Shown here one piece after another: positions 52,747-61,182 of a stretch of 64,000 bases of DNA (position 1 is the stretch's first letter; the number at the start of each line of letters is the position of its first letter). A program made the translations under genes and the position numbers. Location of the stretch: positions 62,001-126,000 of the forward strand of contig JBKJRC010000014.1 of NCBI GenBank assembly GCA_046594915.1. Direction: 5' to 3'. The stretch comes from Methylotenera_A sp046594915 (GTDB lineage: Bacteria; Pseudomonadota; Gammaproteobacteria; Burkholderiales; Methylophilaceae). Below the pieces are notes generated by a model. That model was not told where the DNA came from and searched no databases. It was given only the letters and a program-made list of their open reading frames with translations.

Positions 52747-53566
52747 CCGATTGTTCTTTTTGCAAACGTTGCTGAAATTTTTGGCTGTTAAACTTGGTTA
52801 ACAAGGCCTGTGAGCGGGCTGCAACTTGTGCCCAAAAAGTGGCATTTTGCGGTAAATAATATTGTTTAAAACCATCTAAATCTTGCGCACTTAACCCGCA
52901 TTGCATGGCAGAAAAATACAAGCCCGCAATATCTTTCATCACCGCACTGCCATTACTTGGCTGGCCTTGCAACATACGATGCAAATCAATCAAATGCAGA
53001 TTTTTAACACTTATGCCTTTCACATTTAAATCGTCAGGCATTAAATCTTGTTTTTTTAACACAAAATGACACAAATAAAAATCACGATGACAAAGCCCTG
53101 AGCTGTGCAATTTGCTCGCCAGCTCTGCCATTGCCTGCATCAACGCCTGTTTAAAAGCGTCCGAATACGTTGGCCAATCGGCATAGATTTCTTCCAAAGT
53201 GACAATATCGCCTAAATCTTGCGTCATCACAAAAGATTGCATGGTGGCGGGATTGCAGCCGTGCTGGCCGTAAGCGACCAGCGGCGTAGTTAATATGTTA
53301 ATTGCATCTAATTTTTGAATCGCACTGACTTCAGTCATCGCGCCCAGAATCGGCTTTTTAAAAGCAATTAGATTCTTGAAAATTTCCACCCAGCCCACGC
53401 CAAAATGCTGCTTAATAAAATAGCTTTTGCCACCCAATTCCACTTGTATGGTTTTACGTCCGCGCACATCGCGAAAGGCTTTGCCAGGCATTTGCATCAA
53501 GGCTTTAAATGCATCGCCGCTTAAGTATTGTTTGATTTCGTCAGGCACAACTAATTGATTATTCAT
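52736..53566 (-). CDS. rfaP: LPS core heptose(I) kinase RfaP
   Basis: Kinase that phosphorylates heptose I of the inner core. The 276 residues contain the family start region FRDVRGRKTIQVELGGKSYFIKQHFGVGWVEIFKNL with nucleotide-site Lys in FIKQH, KKPILGAMTEVSAIQKL, and the catalytic loop SSGLCHRDFYLCHFVL (HRD) plus metal site LHLIDLHRML. It overlaps the waaG stop by 8 bases, so it is translationally coupled to waaG. Phosphates on the core bind divalent cations and keep the outer membrane tight. Confidence 0.93.
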   Translation of the reverse strand: MNNQLVVPDEIKQYLSGDAFKALMQMPGKAFRDVRGRKTIQVELGGKSYFIKQHFGVGWVEIFKNLIAFKKPILGAMTEVSAIQKLDAINILTTPLVAYGQHGCNPATMQSFVMTQDLGDIVTLEEIYADWPTYSDAFKQALMQAMAELASKLHSSGLCHRDFYLCHFVLKKQDLMPDDLNVKGISVKNLHLIDLHRMLQGQPSNGSAVMKDIAGLYFSAMQCGLSAQDLDGFKQYYLPQNATFWAQVAARSQALLTKFNSQKFQQRLQKEQSAIR

Positions 53567-54779
53567 GCGACATCTCTTCTTGACGCAAAGCCAGTTTTTG
53601 CCCCGCTATTTTTTTAATCGCAAGCTTAATCAAAATCTCCGCTTCTGCGCCGCCATCATTGGCTTGCATAATTTGTTGCACATACGCCAAGCCATTTTGC
53701 GACCATTCTGTCTTTTTATCAGTTTGTATCATCTGCAAAAACTGTTGGTTAAACATAGTTTGGCTAAATGGGCTTTCTGACACAATTCCCGCATCGGCAT
53801 CATTTACATGATGCGCATAGCCGCAACTGGCCGTTACCAGCATTGGCGCGCCACAGGCCATACCTTCCAGAATCACCAAACCAGTGTTTTCGCGGTAAGC
53901 GGGGTGAATGCACACATCTGCACCTTGCATCAATAGTGGAATATCTGGCCTGCCTTTTGAAATCACCACATGCTTGGCAAGGCGTAATTTTTTCGCTATT
54001 TTTTGAAATTGCTTGGGATTATCTTGTCCCACCGCAACCAATCTCGTGTTGGCGCGTACATCATCAGGCAAAGCGGCAAGCGCTAAAATCGCGCGATCCA
54101 AACCTTTCATCGCAAAGCCAGAACCGGTTAATAAAAACACAAAATCCTGCGTAGCAAAACCAAAAGCCTTGCGCAGATGCGCGCGCATGGTGGTTTTATC
54201 TTGCAAGACTTTATCTTTATGGGCGAATCGCTCTGGCGATAAAAACGGCGGGATATAATGAAAGCGCTCACTTTGCGTGCCATACCAATGCTGGAAATGC
54301 GGCTTTTCGGTGAGTGAAACTGCTAGAATTTCTGTATTAATTTCGGCTGAAAACACCGCTTTTTCGCACGCGGCAAACCATTTAAAGCGCGGTAACAATC
54401 GATATAAAAAATTGCGTTGCTTGTGTGCACGCTCAATAAAACAAGGGTCGGCGGCAAAATGTGCGTCCAAACCTGGCATGCGGTTATAACCGAATATATA
54501 ATCAAAGTGGTTGGCATTTATCTGCGCAAAAGTAGCCTGTATAAATTGCTGATAACGTTGGTAATTAAACCAGGCTTTTTGCGGCAACACATGCACTTTG
54601 ATATTGGCAGGAACATCACCTTGCCAACTCAGCGTGAAAATTTCTACTGCATGTCCGCGTTTCACTAATTCGTTTGCGCTACGCAGCATATCGCGCTGCA
54701 TGCCGCCAAAAGGGAAATACTTAAAAATAATAAAAGCAAAGCGCAACTGAGATGGTTTTGAGCGACTTAACGCTTTCAA
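53559..54779 (-). CDS. waaG: LPS core glucosyltransferase WaaG
   Basis: GT4 enzyme that adds the first hexose to heptose II of the core. Strong WaaG signatures: RFAFIIFKYFPFGGMQRDMLRSANELVKRGHAVEIFTLSWQGD, FDYIFGYNRMPGLDAHFAADPCFIERAHKQRNFLYRLLPRFKWF, and the donor motif IHPAYRENTGLVILEGMACGAPMLVTASCGY. 406 residues with a TTG start; no ATG exists before residue 28. An alternative TTG 33 bases downstream (54746) would start closer to the conserved LRFAF. The TTG at 54779 abuts the divergent frame of the heptosyltransferase gene, which leaves no room for promoters, so the downstream start deserves consideration. Confidence 0.9.
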   Translation of the reverse strand: MKALSRSKPSQLRFAFIIFKYFPFGGMQRDMLRSANELVKRGHAVEIFTLSWQGDVPANIKVHVLPQKAWFNYQRYQQFIQATFAQINANHFDYIFGYNRMPGLDAHFAADPCFIERAHKQRNFLYRLLPRFKWFAACEKAVFSAEINTEILAVSLTEKPHFQHWYGTQSERFHYIPPFLSPERFAHKDKVLQDKTTMRAHLRKAFGFATQDFVFLLTGSGFAMKGLDRAILALAALPDDVRANTRLVAVGQDNPKQFQKIAKKLRLAKHVVISKGRPDIPLLMQGADVCIHPAYRENTGLVILEGMACGAPMLVTASCGYAHHVNDADAGIVSESPFSQTMFNQQFLQMIQTDKKTEWSQNGLAYVQQIMQANDGGAEAEILIKLAIKKIAGQKLALRQEEMSHE

Positions 54780-54810
54780 AATGGCAAAAAATCAATTGTA
54801 TGCGAAAATG

Positions 54811-54834
54811 CCTAAAATAATGCCTAAAATAATG
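54811..54834 (+). repeat. Exact 12-bp tandem duplication upstream of waaC
   Basis: CCTAAAATAATG is repeated twice without change (54811-54822, 54823-54834). It is in frame with waaC and repeats an in-frame ATG, giving a run of possible start codons in front of the conserved start at 54844. Confidence 0.8.
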
Positions 54835-54843
54835 TTTAAGCCC

Positions 54844-55806
54844 ATGAAAATCCTCATTGTTAAAACCTCATCGCTGGGCGATATCATTCATTGTTTGCCT
54901 GTCATCAATGACATTCGTGCCGCTTATCCAAACGCGCAGATTGACTGGATTGTGGAAGAAAGTTTTGCCGATATTCCACGTTTGCATCCAGCGATTAATC
55001 AGATTTACACAGTGGATTTGAGACGCTGGCGCAAGCAATTACTTAACACTCAAACTTGGTCAGAAATAAAGCAATTCAAGCAGTTAATTGCACAAAAAAA
55101 ATATGATGCTGTGATTGATACGCAGGGTTTATTAAAAAGCGCATTGATTACGCGGCTGGCTAACGGTGTTAAACATGGCTACGATAAACAATCAATTCGC
55201 GAACCGATTGCCAGCAGGTTTTACGATAAAACCTACGCCATTTCTTATCAGCAACATGCAGTGAGCAGAAATCGTACTTTGGCGGCGTTAAGTTTGGATT
55301 ATGCTCCACCTTCAAATGCGCCCGATTTCGGCATTCAAACAACGCTTAATTTAAACGATTCGACAAGTAAGCCTTTTGTTATCGCGCTGCATGGCACTAG
55401 TCGCGATAATAAATTGTGGCCAACTGAGCATTGGATTAATCTGGGAAAAGCCTTAAACAATCAGCAACTGAATATGCTGTTGCCTTGGTCAAATTCTGCT
55501 GAATTAGTGCGTGCTGAACAGATTGCAAATATTCTGGAAAATGCAGTTGTATTGCCAAAATTGAGCATAGCCGAATTAGCATCGGTCATTAGCCAAGCCA
55601 AAGCTGCAGTTGGCGTTGATACTGGGTTATCCCACTTAGCGGCGGCATTGAATATTCCTACTGTCGCCATTTATACCGATACTAATCCAGCATTTACTGG
55701 TGTAAAGGGCAGCAAAGCGCCAGCGATTAACTTGGGTAATATGGGTGAAATGCCGAGTGTTGATCACGTTTTGGCAAATTTAAGCAAAGCTCAAAGTCTT
55801 TATTAA
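54844..55806 (+). CDS. waaC: ADP-heptose:LPS heptosyltransferase I WaaC
   Basis: GT9 enzyme adding the first heptose to Kdo2-lipid A. From ATG 54844 it has 320 residues and begins MKILIVKTSSLGDIIHCLPV, the classic WaaC start. Further motifs are IDWIVEESFADIPRLHPAI, YDAVIDTQGLLKSALI, ALHGTSRDNKLWPTEHWINLG and AVGVDTGLSHLAAALNIPTVAIYTDTNPAFTG. The frame is open back to ATG 54781, with several ATGs created by a tandem repeat; the family alignment favours 54844. It is divergent from waaG and is followed by the heat-shock promoter of grpE. Confidence 0.94.
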   Translation: MKILIVKTSSLGDIIHCLPVINDIRAAYPNAQIDWIVEESFADIPRLHPAINQIYTVDLRRWRKQLLNTQTWSEIKQFKQLIAQKKYDAVIDTQGLLKSALITRLANGVKHGYDKQSIREPIASRFYDKTYAISYQQHAVSRNRTLAALSLDYAPPSNAPDFGIQTTLNLNDSTSKPFVIALHGTSRDNKLWPTEHWINLGKALNNQQLNMLLPWSNSAELVRAEQIANILENAVVLPKLSIAELASVISQAKAAVGVDTGLSHLAAALNIPTVAIYTDTNPAFTGVKGSKAPAINLGNMGEMPSVDHVLANLSKAQSLY

Positions 55807-55860
55807 ATTAGTTAACACTGAATTTAAGCCAAAAAAATGCCCGAATTTTGCGTTGCCACA

Positions 55861-55888
55861 CTTGAAATAAAATCGCTTATCCCCACGT
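55861..55888 (+). promoter_or_regulatory. Sigma32 (RpoH) heat-shock promoter of grpE
   Basis: CTTGAAA (55861-55867), a 13-base spacer and CCCCACGT (55881-55888) match the RpoH consensus CTTGAAA-N13/14-CCCCATNT except for one base in the -10. It lies 34 bases before the grpE ATG. No CIRCE element is present. Confidence 0.85.
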
Positions 55889-55921
55889 TCAAAACAGTGT
55901 TATTAATGAACGGGGAAACAC

Positions 55922-56443
55922 ATGCAAGAAGATAAACAAGCCGATTTAGATAATCCGCAACAAGCAGAAACACCAGTTGAAGAAGCTAGCGTACAAACGA
56001 CTGAAGATCGTATTGCCGAACTAGAAGCGGCATTGGAAGAAGCTAAAGCCAACGTTTTATACACCAAAGCAGAAGGCGAAAATATTCGCCGCCGCGCTAA
56101 TGACGATATTGATAAAGCGCGTAAATTTGCACTGGAAAAATTCAGCGGTGAATTGTTAGCGGTAAAAGACAGTTTAGATGCAGCGGTATTAATTGAAGCC
56201 GCTGATGTGCAATCCTACAAAGATGGCATTCAGATCACCATTAAACAATTGGCTTCTGTATTTGAAAAATTCAATATCGCCGAAGTGAATCCAGTTGGTG
56301 AAAAATTCGACCCGAATAAGCATCAAGCGATTTCAATGCTGGAAAACAGTGGCGAACCAAATACAGTGACTAGCGTGCTGCAAAAAGGTTATACATTGAA
56401 TGACCGCGTGCTTAGGCCTGCACTGGTCACGGTTGCAAAGTAA
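55922..56443 (+). CDS. grpE: Nucleotide exchange factor GrpE
   Basis: Exchanges ADP for ATP on DnaK. The 173 residues have an acidic N-terminus, a long coiled coil (TEDRIAELEAALEEAKANVLYTKAEGENIRRRANDDIDKARKFALEKFSGELLAVKDSL) and the C-terminal beta domain with the signature PVGEKFDPNKHQAISMLENSGEPNTVTSVLQKGYTLNDRVLRPALVTVAK. GGGG follows the RpoH promoter closely and forms the ribosome site (ACGGGGAAACAC). It leads grpE-dnaK-dnaJ; 203 bases separate it from dnaK, with a 7-bp hairpin AATAGCC / GGCTATT at 56469-56495. Confidence 0.97.
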   Translation: MQEDKQADLDNPQQAETPVEEASVQTTEDRIAELEAALEEAKANVLYTKAEGENIRRRANDDIDKARKFALEKFSGELLAVKDSLDAAVLIEAADVQSYKDGIQITIKQLASVFEKFNIAEVNPVGEKFDPNKHQAISMLENSGEPNTVTSVLQKGYTLNDRVLRPALVTVAK

Positions 56444-56646
56444 GTTTGCAAAATACAATGATTAAAACAATAGCCACATGGGTTTTAAGGCTATTGAAAA
56501 GTAAAAAATCCACCCAATATTACAGTTAAGTTGTTCAACAATGTTTTGATTGTATGCTTTGATTGTAAAGTGCTTAAAAAAGCTGAAAAACAATTTGAAC
56601 GCATAACTCAATTTATAGTTATTTTGAAAGATAAGGAATAAGCAAC

Positions 56647-58572
56647 ATGGGTAAAATTATTGGTATTGATTTAGGTACAACAAACTCTTGCGTCGCTGTG
56701 ATGGAAGGCGGCAAGCCGCGCGTGATTGAAAACTCTGAAGGTACACGCACAACGCCATCTATCGTGGCTTACCAAGAAGATGGCGAAATTTTAACGGGTG
56801 CGCCTGCTAAACGCCAAGCGGTGACTAATCCAAAAAATACGCTGTATGCGGTTAAGCGTTTAATTGGTCGCCGTTTTGATGAAAAAGAAGTGCAAAAAGA
56901 CATCAAGCTGATGCCTTATACCATTGCCAAAAACGAAAATGGCGATGCGTGGGTAGAAGTGCGCGGCGTAAAAATGGCGCCACCACAAATTTCGGCTGAA
57001 GTATTACGCAAAATGAAAAAAACTGCGGAAGACTATTTGGGCGAAGAGGTGACGGAAGCGGTGATTACGGTGCCGGCTTATTTTAACGACTCACAGCGCC
57101 AAGCCACTAAAGACGCGGGCCGTATCGCGGGTTTAGACGTAAAACGTATTATTAATGAGCCAACGGCGGCTGCATTAGCTTTTGGTTTAGACAAACAAGA
57201 AGGCGACCGCAAAATTGCGGTGTATGACTTAGGCGGCGGCACGTTTGACGTGTCGATCATTGAGATTTCAAGCATCGATGGCGAACATCAATTTGAAGTA
57301 TTGAGCACCAACGGCGATACATTCTTGGGTGGTGAAGACTTTGATAACCGTTTAATCGACTTTTTAGCCGATGAGTTCAAAAAAGAAAATGGCGGCTTAG
57401 ATTTACGCAATGACTTATTGGCAAAACAACGTTTGAAAGAAGCGGCTGAAAAAGCAAAAATCGAGCTTTCAGGTGCTACTCAAACGGAGGTGAACTTGCC
57501 CTACATCACGGCGGACGCAACAGGCCCGAAACACTTAGTGGTGAAAATCACACGTGCAAAATTAGAGTCCTTGGTGGAAGATTTAATCGAACGCACAATT
57601 GGTCCTTGTAAAACTGCGATTAAAGACGCAGGCGTTTCAATTGACGATATTACCGATGTGATTTTGGTTGGCGGTCAAAGCCGTATGCCTAAAGTGCAAG
57701 AAAAAGTGAAAGAAATATTTGGCAAAGAGCCACGTAAAGACGTAAACCCTGATGAAGCAGTGGCAGTTGGTGCAGCGATTCAAGGTGGCGTACTGAAAGG
57801 TGATGTTAAAGATGTGTTGTTATTAGACGTAACGCCTTTAAGCTTAGGTATTGAAACACTAGGCGGTGTGATGACGAAAGTGATCAAGAAAAACACCACG
57901 ATCCCTACCAAGGCATCGCAAACATTTTCAACCGCGGATGACAACCAGAATGCGGTGACGATTCAAGTGTTGCAAGGTGAGCGCGAAATGGCAACGGCTA
58001 ATAAATCGCTTGGCCAATTCAATTTGTCAGACATTCCACCAGCACCACGTGGCATGCCGCAAATTGAAGTGACATTTGATATTGATGCGAATGGTATTTT
58101 GCACGTTTCTGCTAAAGATAAAGCGACTGGTAAAGAAAATAAAATTACCATTAAAGCAAACTCTGGTTTATCAGAAGCTGAAATTCAACAGATGGAAGAA
58201 GATGCGATCAAATATGCGGATGAAGATAAGAAATACCGTGAGCTGGTAGATGCGCGTAACGCCGCTGATGGCATGGTTCACTCTGTGAAAAAATCATTGA
58301 CTGAGCATGGCGATAAGTTAGACGAAGCGGAAAAAACCGCCATTGAAACCGCATTGAAAGACGTGGAAGATGTGTTGCAATCGGACGACAAAGACACCAT
58401 TGAAGCAAAAACCAATGCCTTGATGGAAGCATCACAAAAACTGGGTGAAAAAGTGTATGCAGAAGAGCAAGCAAAAGCAAATACTGCAAACGCACAACCT
58501 AGCCCAGAAGGCGAAAAAACGGTTGATGCCGAAGTGATGGATGCCGAGTTTGAAGAAGTGAAGAAAGACTAA
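56647..58572 (+). CDS. dnaK: Molecular chaperone DnaK
   Basis: Hsp70 chaperone of 641 residues. The ATPase domain has GKIIGIDLGTTNSCVAVMEGG, VYDLGGGTFDVSIIEI and VGGQSRMPKVQEKVKEIFGKEP; the linker region is VKDVLLLDVTPLSLGIETLGGV; the substrate-binding domain is GEREMATANKSLGQFNLSDIPPAPRGMPQIEVTFDIDANGILHVSAKDKATGKE. The C-terminal tail ends DAEVMDAEFEEVKKD, typical of proteobacterial DnaK. AAGGA is nine bases before the ATG. Confidence 0.99.
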   Translation: MGKIIGIDLGTTNSCVAVMEGGKPRVIENSEGTRTTPSIVAYQEDGEILTGAPAKRQAVTNPKNTLYAVKRLIGRRFDEKEVQKDIKLMPYTIAKNENGDAWVEVRGVKMAPPQISAEVLRKMKKTAEDYLGEEVTEAVITVPAYFNDSQRQATKDAGRIAGLDVKRIINEPTAAALAFGLDKQEGDRKIAVYDLGGGTFDVSIIEISSIDGEHQFEVLSTNGDTFLGGEDFDNRLIDFLADEFKKENGGLDLRNDLLAKQRLKEAAEKAKIELSGATQTEVNLPYITADATGPKHLVVKITRAKLESLVEDLIERTIGPCKTAIKDAGVSIDDITDVILVGGQSRMPKVQEKVKEIFGKEPRKDVNPDEAVAVGAAIQGGVLKGDVKDVLLLDVTPLSLGIETLGGVMTKVIKKNTTIPTKASQTFSTADDNQNAVTIQVLQGEREMATANKSLGQFNLSDIPPAPRGMPQIEVTFDIDANGILHVSAKDKATGKENKITIKANSGLSEAEIQQMEEDAIKYADEDKKYRELVDARNAADGMVHSVKKSLTEHGDKLDEAEKTAIETALKDVEDVLQSDDKDTIEAKTNALMEASQKLGEKVYAEEQAKANTANAQPSPEGEKTVDAEVMDAEFEEVKKD

Positions 58573-58591
58573 GTTTTAATTTGTTGTCGAT

Positions 58592-58627
58592 AATCGTTAG
58601 CGTCCTTAAATGATGCTAACGATTTTT
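58592..58627 (+). terminator. Terminator-like hairpin between dnaK and dnaJ
   Basis: ATCGTTAGC / GCTAACGAT (58593-58601 with 58615-58623) is a perfect 9-bp stem with a 13-base loop, followed by TTTTCGC. In this position it could reduce rather than abolish dnaJ transcription, and would help set the DnaK:DnaJ ratio. Confidence 0.7.
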
Positions 58628-58672
58628 CGCTATTAATTAACCATTAATTACTTTCATTTTTTAGATTAAACC

Positions 58673-59803
58673 ATGGCTACCAAAAAAGATTATTACGAAG
58701 TTTTAGGCGTTAACAAAGACGCCTCCGAAGAAGAAATTAAGAAGTCTTATCGCAAATTAGCGATGAAATATCACCCTGACCGCAACCCAGACAACCCAAA
58801 AGCAGAAGAGCAATTTAAAGAGGCAAAAGAAGCCTATGAAATGCTGTCTGATGACCAAAAACGCGCGGCTTATGATCAATATGGTCATGCCGGCGTAGAA
58901 CAAGGCGCAGGTGCTGGCGGCTTTGGTGGCGCAGGTTTTGGTGATGCATTCGGTGATATATTTGGTGATATTTTCGGTGGCGGTCGTCAAGGTGGTGGGC
59001 AACGCAACAATGTGTACCGCGGTGCCGATTTACGCTACAACATGGAAATTAGCCTAGAAGATGCGGCAAAAGGCACTGAAACCAAGATCCGTATTCCCGT
59101 GCAAGCGGCCTGCGAAACCTGTAAAGGCACTGGCGCTAAAGCTGGCAAATCGCCTGTTACCTGCTCTACCTGTGGCGGGCATGGCCAAGTGCGCATGCAA
59201 CAAGGTTTTTTCTCGGTTCAGCAAACTTGTCCAAAATGTCATGGTGGCGGCAAAATTATTAAAGATGAAGATAAATGTGGTACCTGTCACGGCGCTGGCC
59301 GCCAAAAAATCAACAAAACCTTGTCGGTTAAAATCCCGGCAGGTGTTGATGAAGGCGATAGAATTCGCTTAACTGGTGAAGGCGAAGCTGGCGTCAATGG
59401 CGGTCCAACTGGCGATTTATATGTGGTGGTGCATTTAAAACAACATGAGATTTTCCAGCGCGATGGTGGCAACTTACATTGTGAAATGCCAATTAGCTTT
59501 AGCACGGCAGCAATTGGTGGCGAGATTGAAGTGCCAACCTTAGGCGGCTCTGCCAAAATGAAAATACCTGCCGAAACCCAAACGGGCGGTGTTTTCAGGC
59601 TTAAAGGCAAAGGCATTAAACCATTAAGACAATCGGAAAATGGCGATTTAATGGTGCATGTGGTGGTTGAAACGCCGGTTAAATTAACCGAAAAGCAAAA
59701 AGATTTGTTGCGTGAATTTGAAACCAGCACACAAGCAGATGCTGGTAAACACAGCCCGCGCAATAAAAGCTGGATGAATAAAGTAAAAGATTTTTTTGAG
59801 TGA
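58673..59803 (+). CDS. dnaJ: Co-chaperone DnaJ
   Basis: Hsp40 of 376 residues that delivers substrates to DnaK and stimulates its ATPase. The J domain (about 1-70) contains HPD in KYHPDRNPDNP. A Gly/Phe-rich linker follows, then four zinc-finger repeats CETCKGTG, CSTCGGHG, CPKCHGGG and CGTCHGAG (about 145-215), then the C-terminal beta domains. It lies 100 bases after dnaK, behind the terminator-like hairpin. Confidence 0.98.
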   Translation: MATKKDYYEVLGVNKDASEEEIKKSYRKLAMKYHPDRNPDNPKAEEQFKEAKEAYEMLSDDQKRAAYDQYGHAGVEQGAGAGGFGGAGFGDAFGDIFGDIFGGGRQGGGQRNNVYRGADLRYNMEISLEDAAKGTETKIRIPVQAACETCKGTGAKAGKSPVTCSTCGGHGQVRMQQGFFSVQQTCPKCHGGGKIIKDEDKCGTCHGAGRQKINKTLSVKIPAGVDEGDRIRLTGEGEAGVNGGPTGDLYVVVHLKQHEIFQRDGGNLHCEMPISFSTAAIGGEIEVPTLGGSAKMKIPAETQTGGVFRLKGKGIKPLRQSENGDLMVHVVVETPVKLTEKQKDLLREFETSTQADAGKHSPRNKSWMNKVKDFFE

Positions 59804-59890
59804 GATTAAGCAGCTTGCACTGTAATTTTGCCCTGTAATATAGTAAAGCTAAAATATAAGTTAAATTTATTGGTACTTTGTTCGATTGAT

Positions 59891-59926
59891 TAACAGCCTG
59901 CAAAACAGGCTGTTATTTTTTATTGT
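59891..59926 (+). terminator. Terminator after dnaJ
   Basis: The stem AACAGCCTG / CAGGCTGTT (59892-59900 with 59906-59914), loop CAAAA, is followed by ATTTTTTATT. Confidence 0.9.
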
Positions 59927-60039
59927 GCGGCCGTATATTTAGCTTCATTTTCAACGCTTACACTTCAGTTACATGCCTGTCACTAAACCGACATATCTGT
60001 TTGCTATGATTCATCCAAGTTAATAAGATGGAAATTAAG

Positions 60040-60213
60040 ATGAAAAAAGAATTAACCAAGAGCATTTTACTTGGTAGCCTGGTGTTAACCAGCATTGCAT
60101 TTGGCTCGTTTAAAGCCAATGCAGCAGATTTTAACCAAGATATTGCGCATAATAGCAACTTGATATCGCCAGGTAAATTTCCACACATTCCAGAAAGCTT
60201 CCTCCAAAAATAG
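60040..60213 (+). CDS. Small secreted protein of unknown function
   Basis: A 57-residue product starting at ATG 60040 with GGAAATTAAG upstream; an in-frame ATG at 60028 would add four residues. A standard signal peptide MKKELTKSILLGSLVLTSIAFGSFKANA has an AxA-type cleavage site, leaving about 29 residues (ADFNQDIAHNSNLISPGKFPHIPESFLQK). No Cys, so it is neither lipoprotein nor disulfide peptide. It lies between two terminators and is its own unit; a TATGAT -10 lies about 30 bases upstream. No family recognised. Confidence 0.7.
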   Translation: MKKELTKSILLGSLVLTSIAFGSFKANAADFNQDIAHNSNLISPGKFPHIPESFLQK

Positions 60214-60501
60214 TTAATAAATTTGGTGAGTTAATTTTTTGGGAATTAATGCTTGTCTAAATCGGCATCAGCCTTGAACAGATAACAATCAACACGTATT
60301 AACAAAAAAGCCTGCTTTTAGCAGGTTTTTTTGTTTAAGTTAACCAGTTTTAAGCATCAAAAAATGCATTTATTTAAAGCACATTCTCTTAGTATTATCT
60401 GGCCGCGTTGCTGGTATTAGTGCGCGCTGGACGATATACTGATATGCGAATTTAACCCAAAAAAAATACATCGCAATTAATCACTGTAAACTTATATTAT
60501 T
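60214..60501. other. Spacer with terminator and AT-rich DNA
   Basis: Holds the terminator at 60304-60332 and otherwise no supported gene. TTAAAGCAC at 60374-60382 resembles the core of the tandem repeats near greA and the M48 gene, but in a single copy this may be chance. Confidence 0.5.
60304..60332 (+). terminator. Terminator after the small secreted protein gene
   Basis: CCTGC / GCAGG (60311-60315 with 60321-60325), loop TTTTA, extended by a G-U and several A-U pairs into A and T tracts. Confidence 0.8.
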
Positions 60502-61176
60502 ATGAACTTATATCCTGTCGCAATCGTTGAAAATTTCTACGAAAATCCAGACGCTATCCGTCAATTTGCACTCAGTCAAAAATATCAATTTAGACATCAA
60601 ATGGCGGTTAAAAACTACGTGTTTCCTGGTTGTCGCACCAAGGATTTATCCATTATCAACAAGCCGTTATTCGAAAACGTCAGTAAAAAAATTATCTCAA
60701 TATTTCACAATGCCGAATATGATTATATGCGCTGGTTAATCACTTCCAGCTTTCAAAGCGTTTCGGCAGAATACGACCGCGGCGTCATTCACACGGATAG
60801 CAATACGGTTTTTGCTGCGGTATTGTATTTATCACCCGACGCGCCGCTAGAATCTGGCACATCATTATTTAAACCGAACAAAAATTTTGACGCAGAAAAA
60901 TATGAAGCCGCATTAATAGAAAATGACAAACGCTTTGAAGCGGGCAAAATTGCGATGGATACGCAATATCACAATATGTTTGATGAAATTGTACGGGTGA
61001 ATAATGTGTATAACACCCTCATTTTGTATGAGGGTCGTCATTACCACGCAGCGAATCAGTTTTTTGGCAAAACACTTAAAGACTCTAGATTAGCGCAAGT
61101 ATTTTTCGTGAACAAAATTGATGCACAAAAATACAGTTCGTTCCCACTTAAACGCACGCAAGCCATCAATATTTAA
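60502..61176 (+). CDS. DUF6445-like protein, possible 2OG-Fe(II) dioxygenase fold
   Basis: Protein of 224 residues. MNLYPVAIVENFYENPDAIRQFALSQKY begins like DUF6445 proteins. RGVIHTDSNTVFAAVLYLSPDAPLESGTSLF has an H-x-D followed by a beta strand, and LILYEGRHYHAANQFFGKTLKDSRLAQVFFV has a later His and an Arg, matching the H-x-D...H...R layout of 2-oxoglutarate oxygenases. The enzyme class is an inference from this layout; a tandem gene context is lacking. Cytoplasmic: no signal peptide or membrane helix. It ends in a bidirectional terminator. Confidence 0.72.
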   Translation: MNLYPVAIVENFYENPDAIRQFALSQKYQFRHQMAVKNYVFPGCRTKDLSIINKPLFENVSKKIISIFHNAEYDYMRWLITSSFQSVSAEYDRGVIHTDSNTVFAAVLYLSPDAPLESGTSLFKPNKNFDAEKYEAALIENDKRFEAGKIAMDTQYHNMFDEIVRVNNVYNTLILYEGRHYHAANQFFGKTLKDSRLAQVFFVNKIDAQKYSSFPLKRTQAINI

Positions 61177-61182
61177 ATATCA

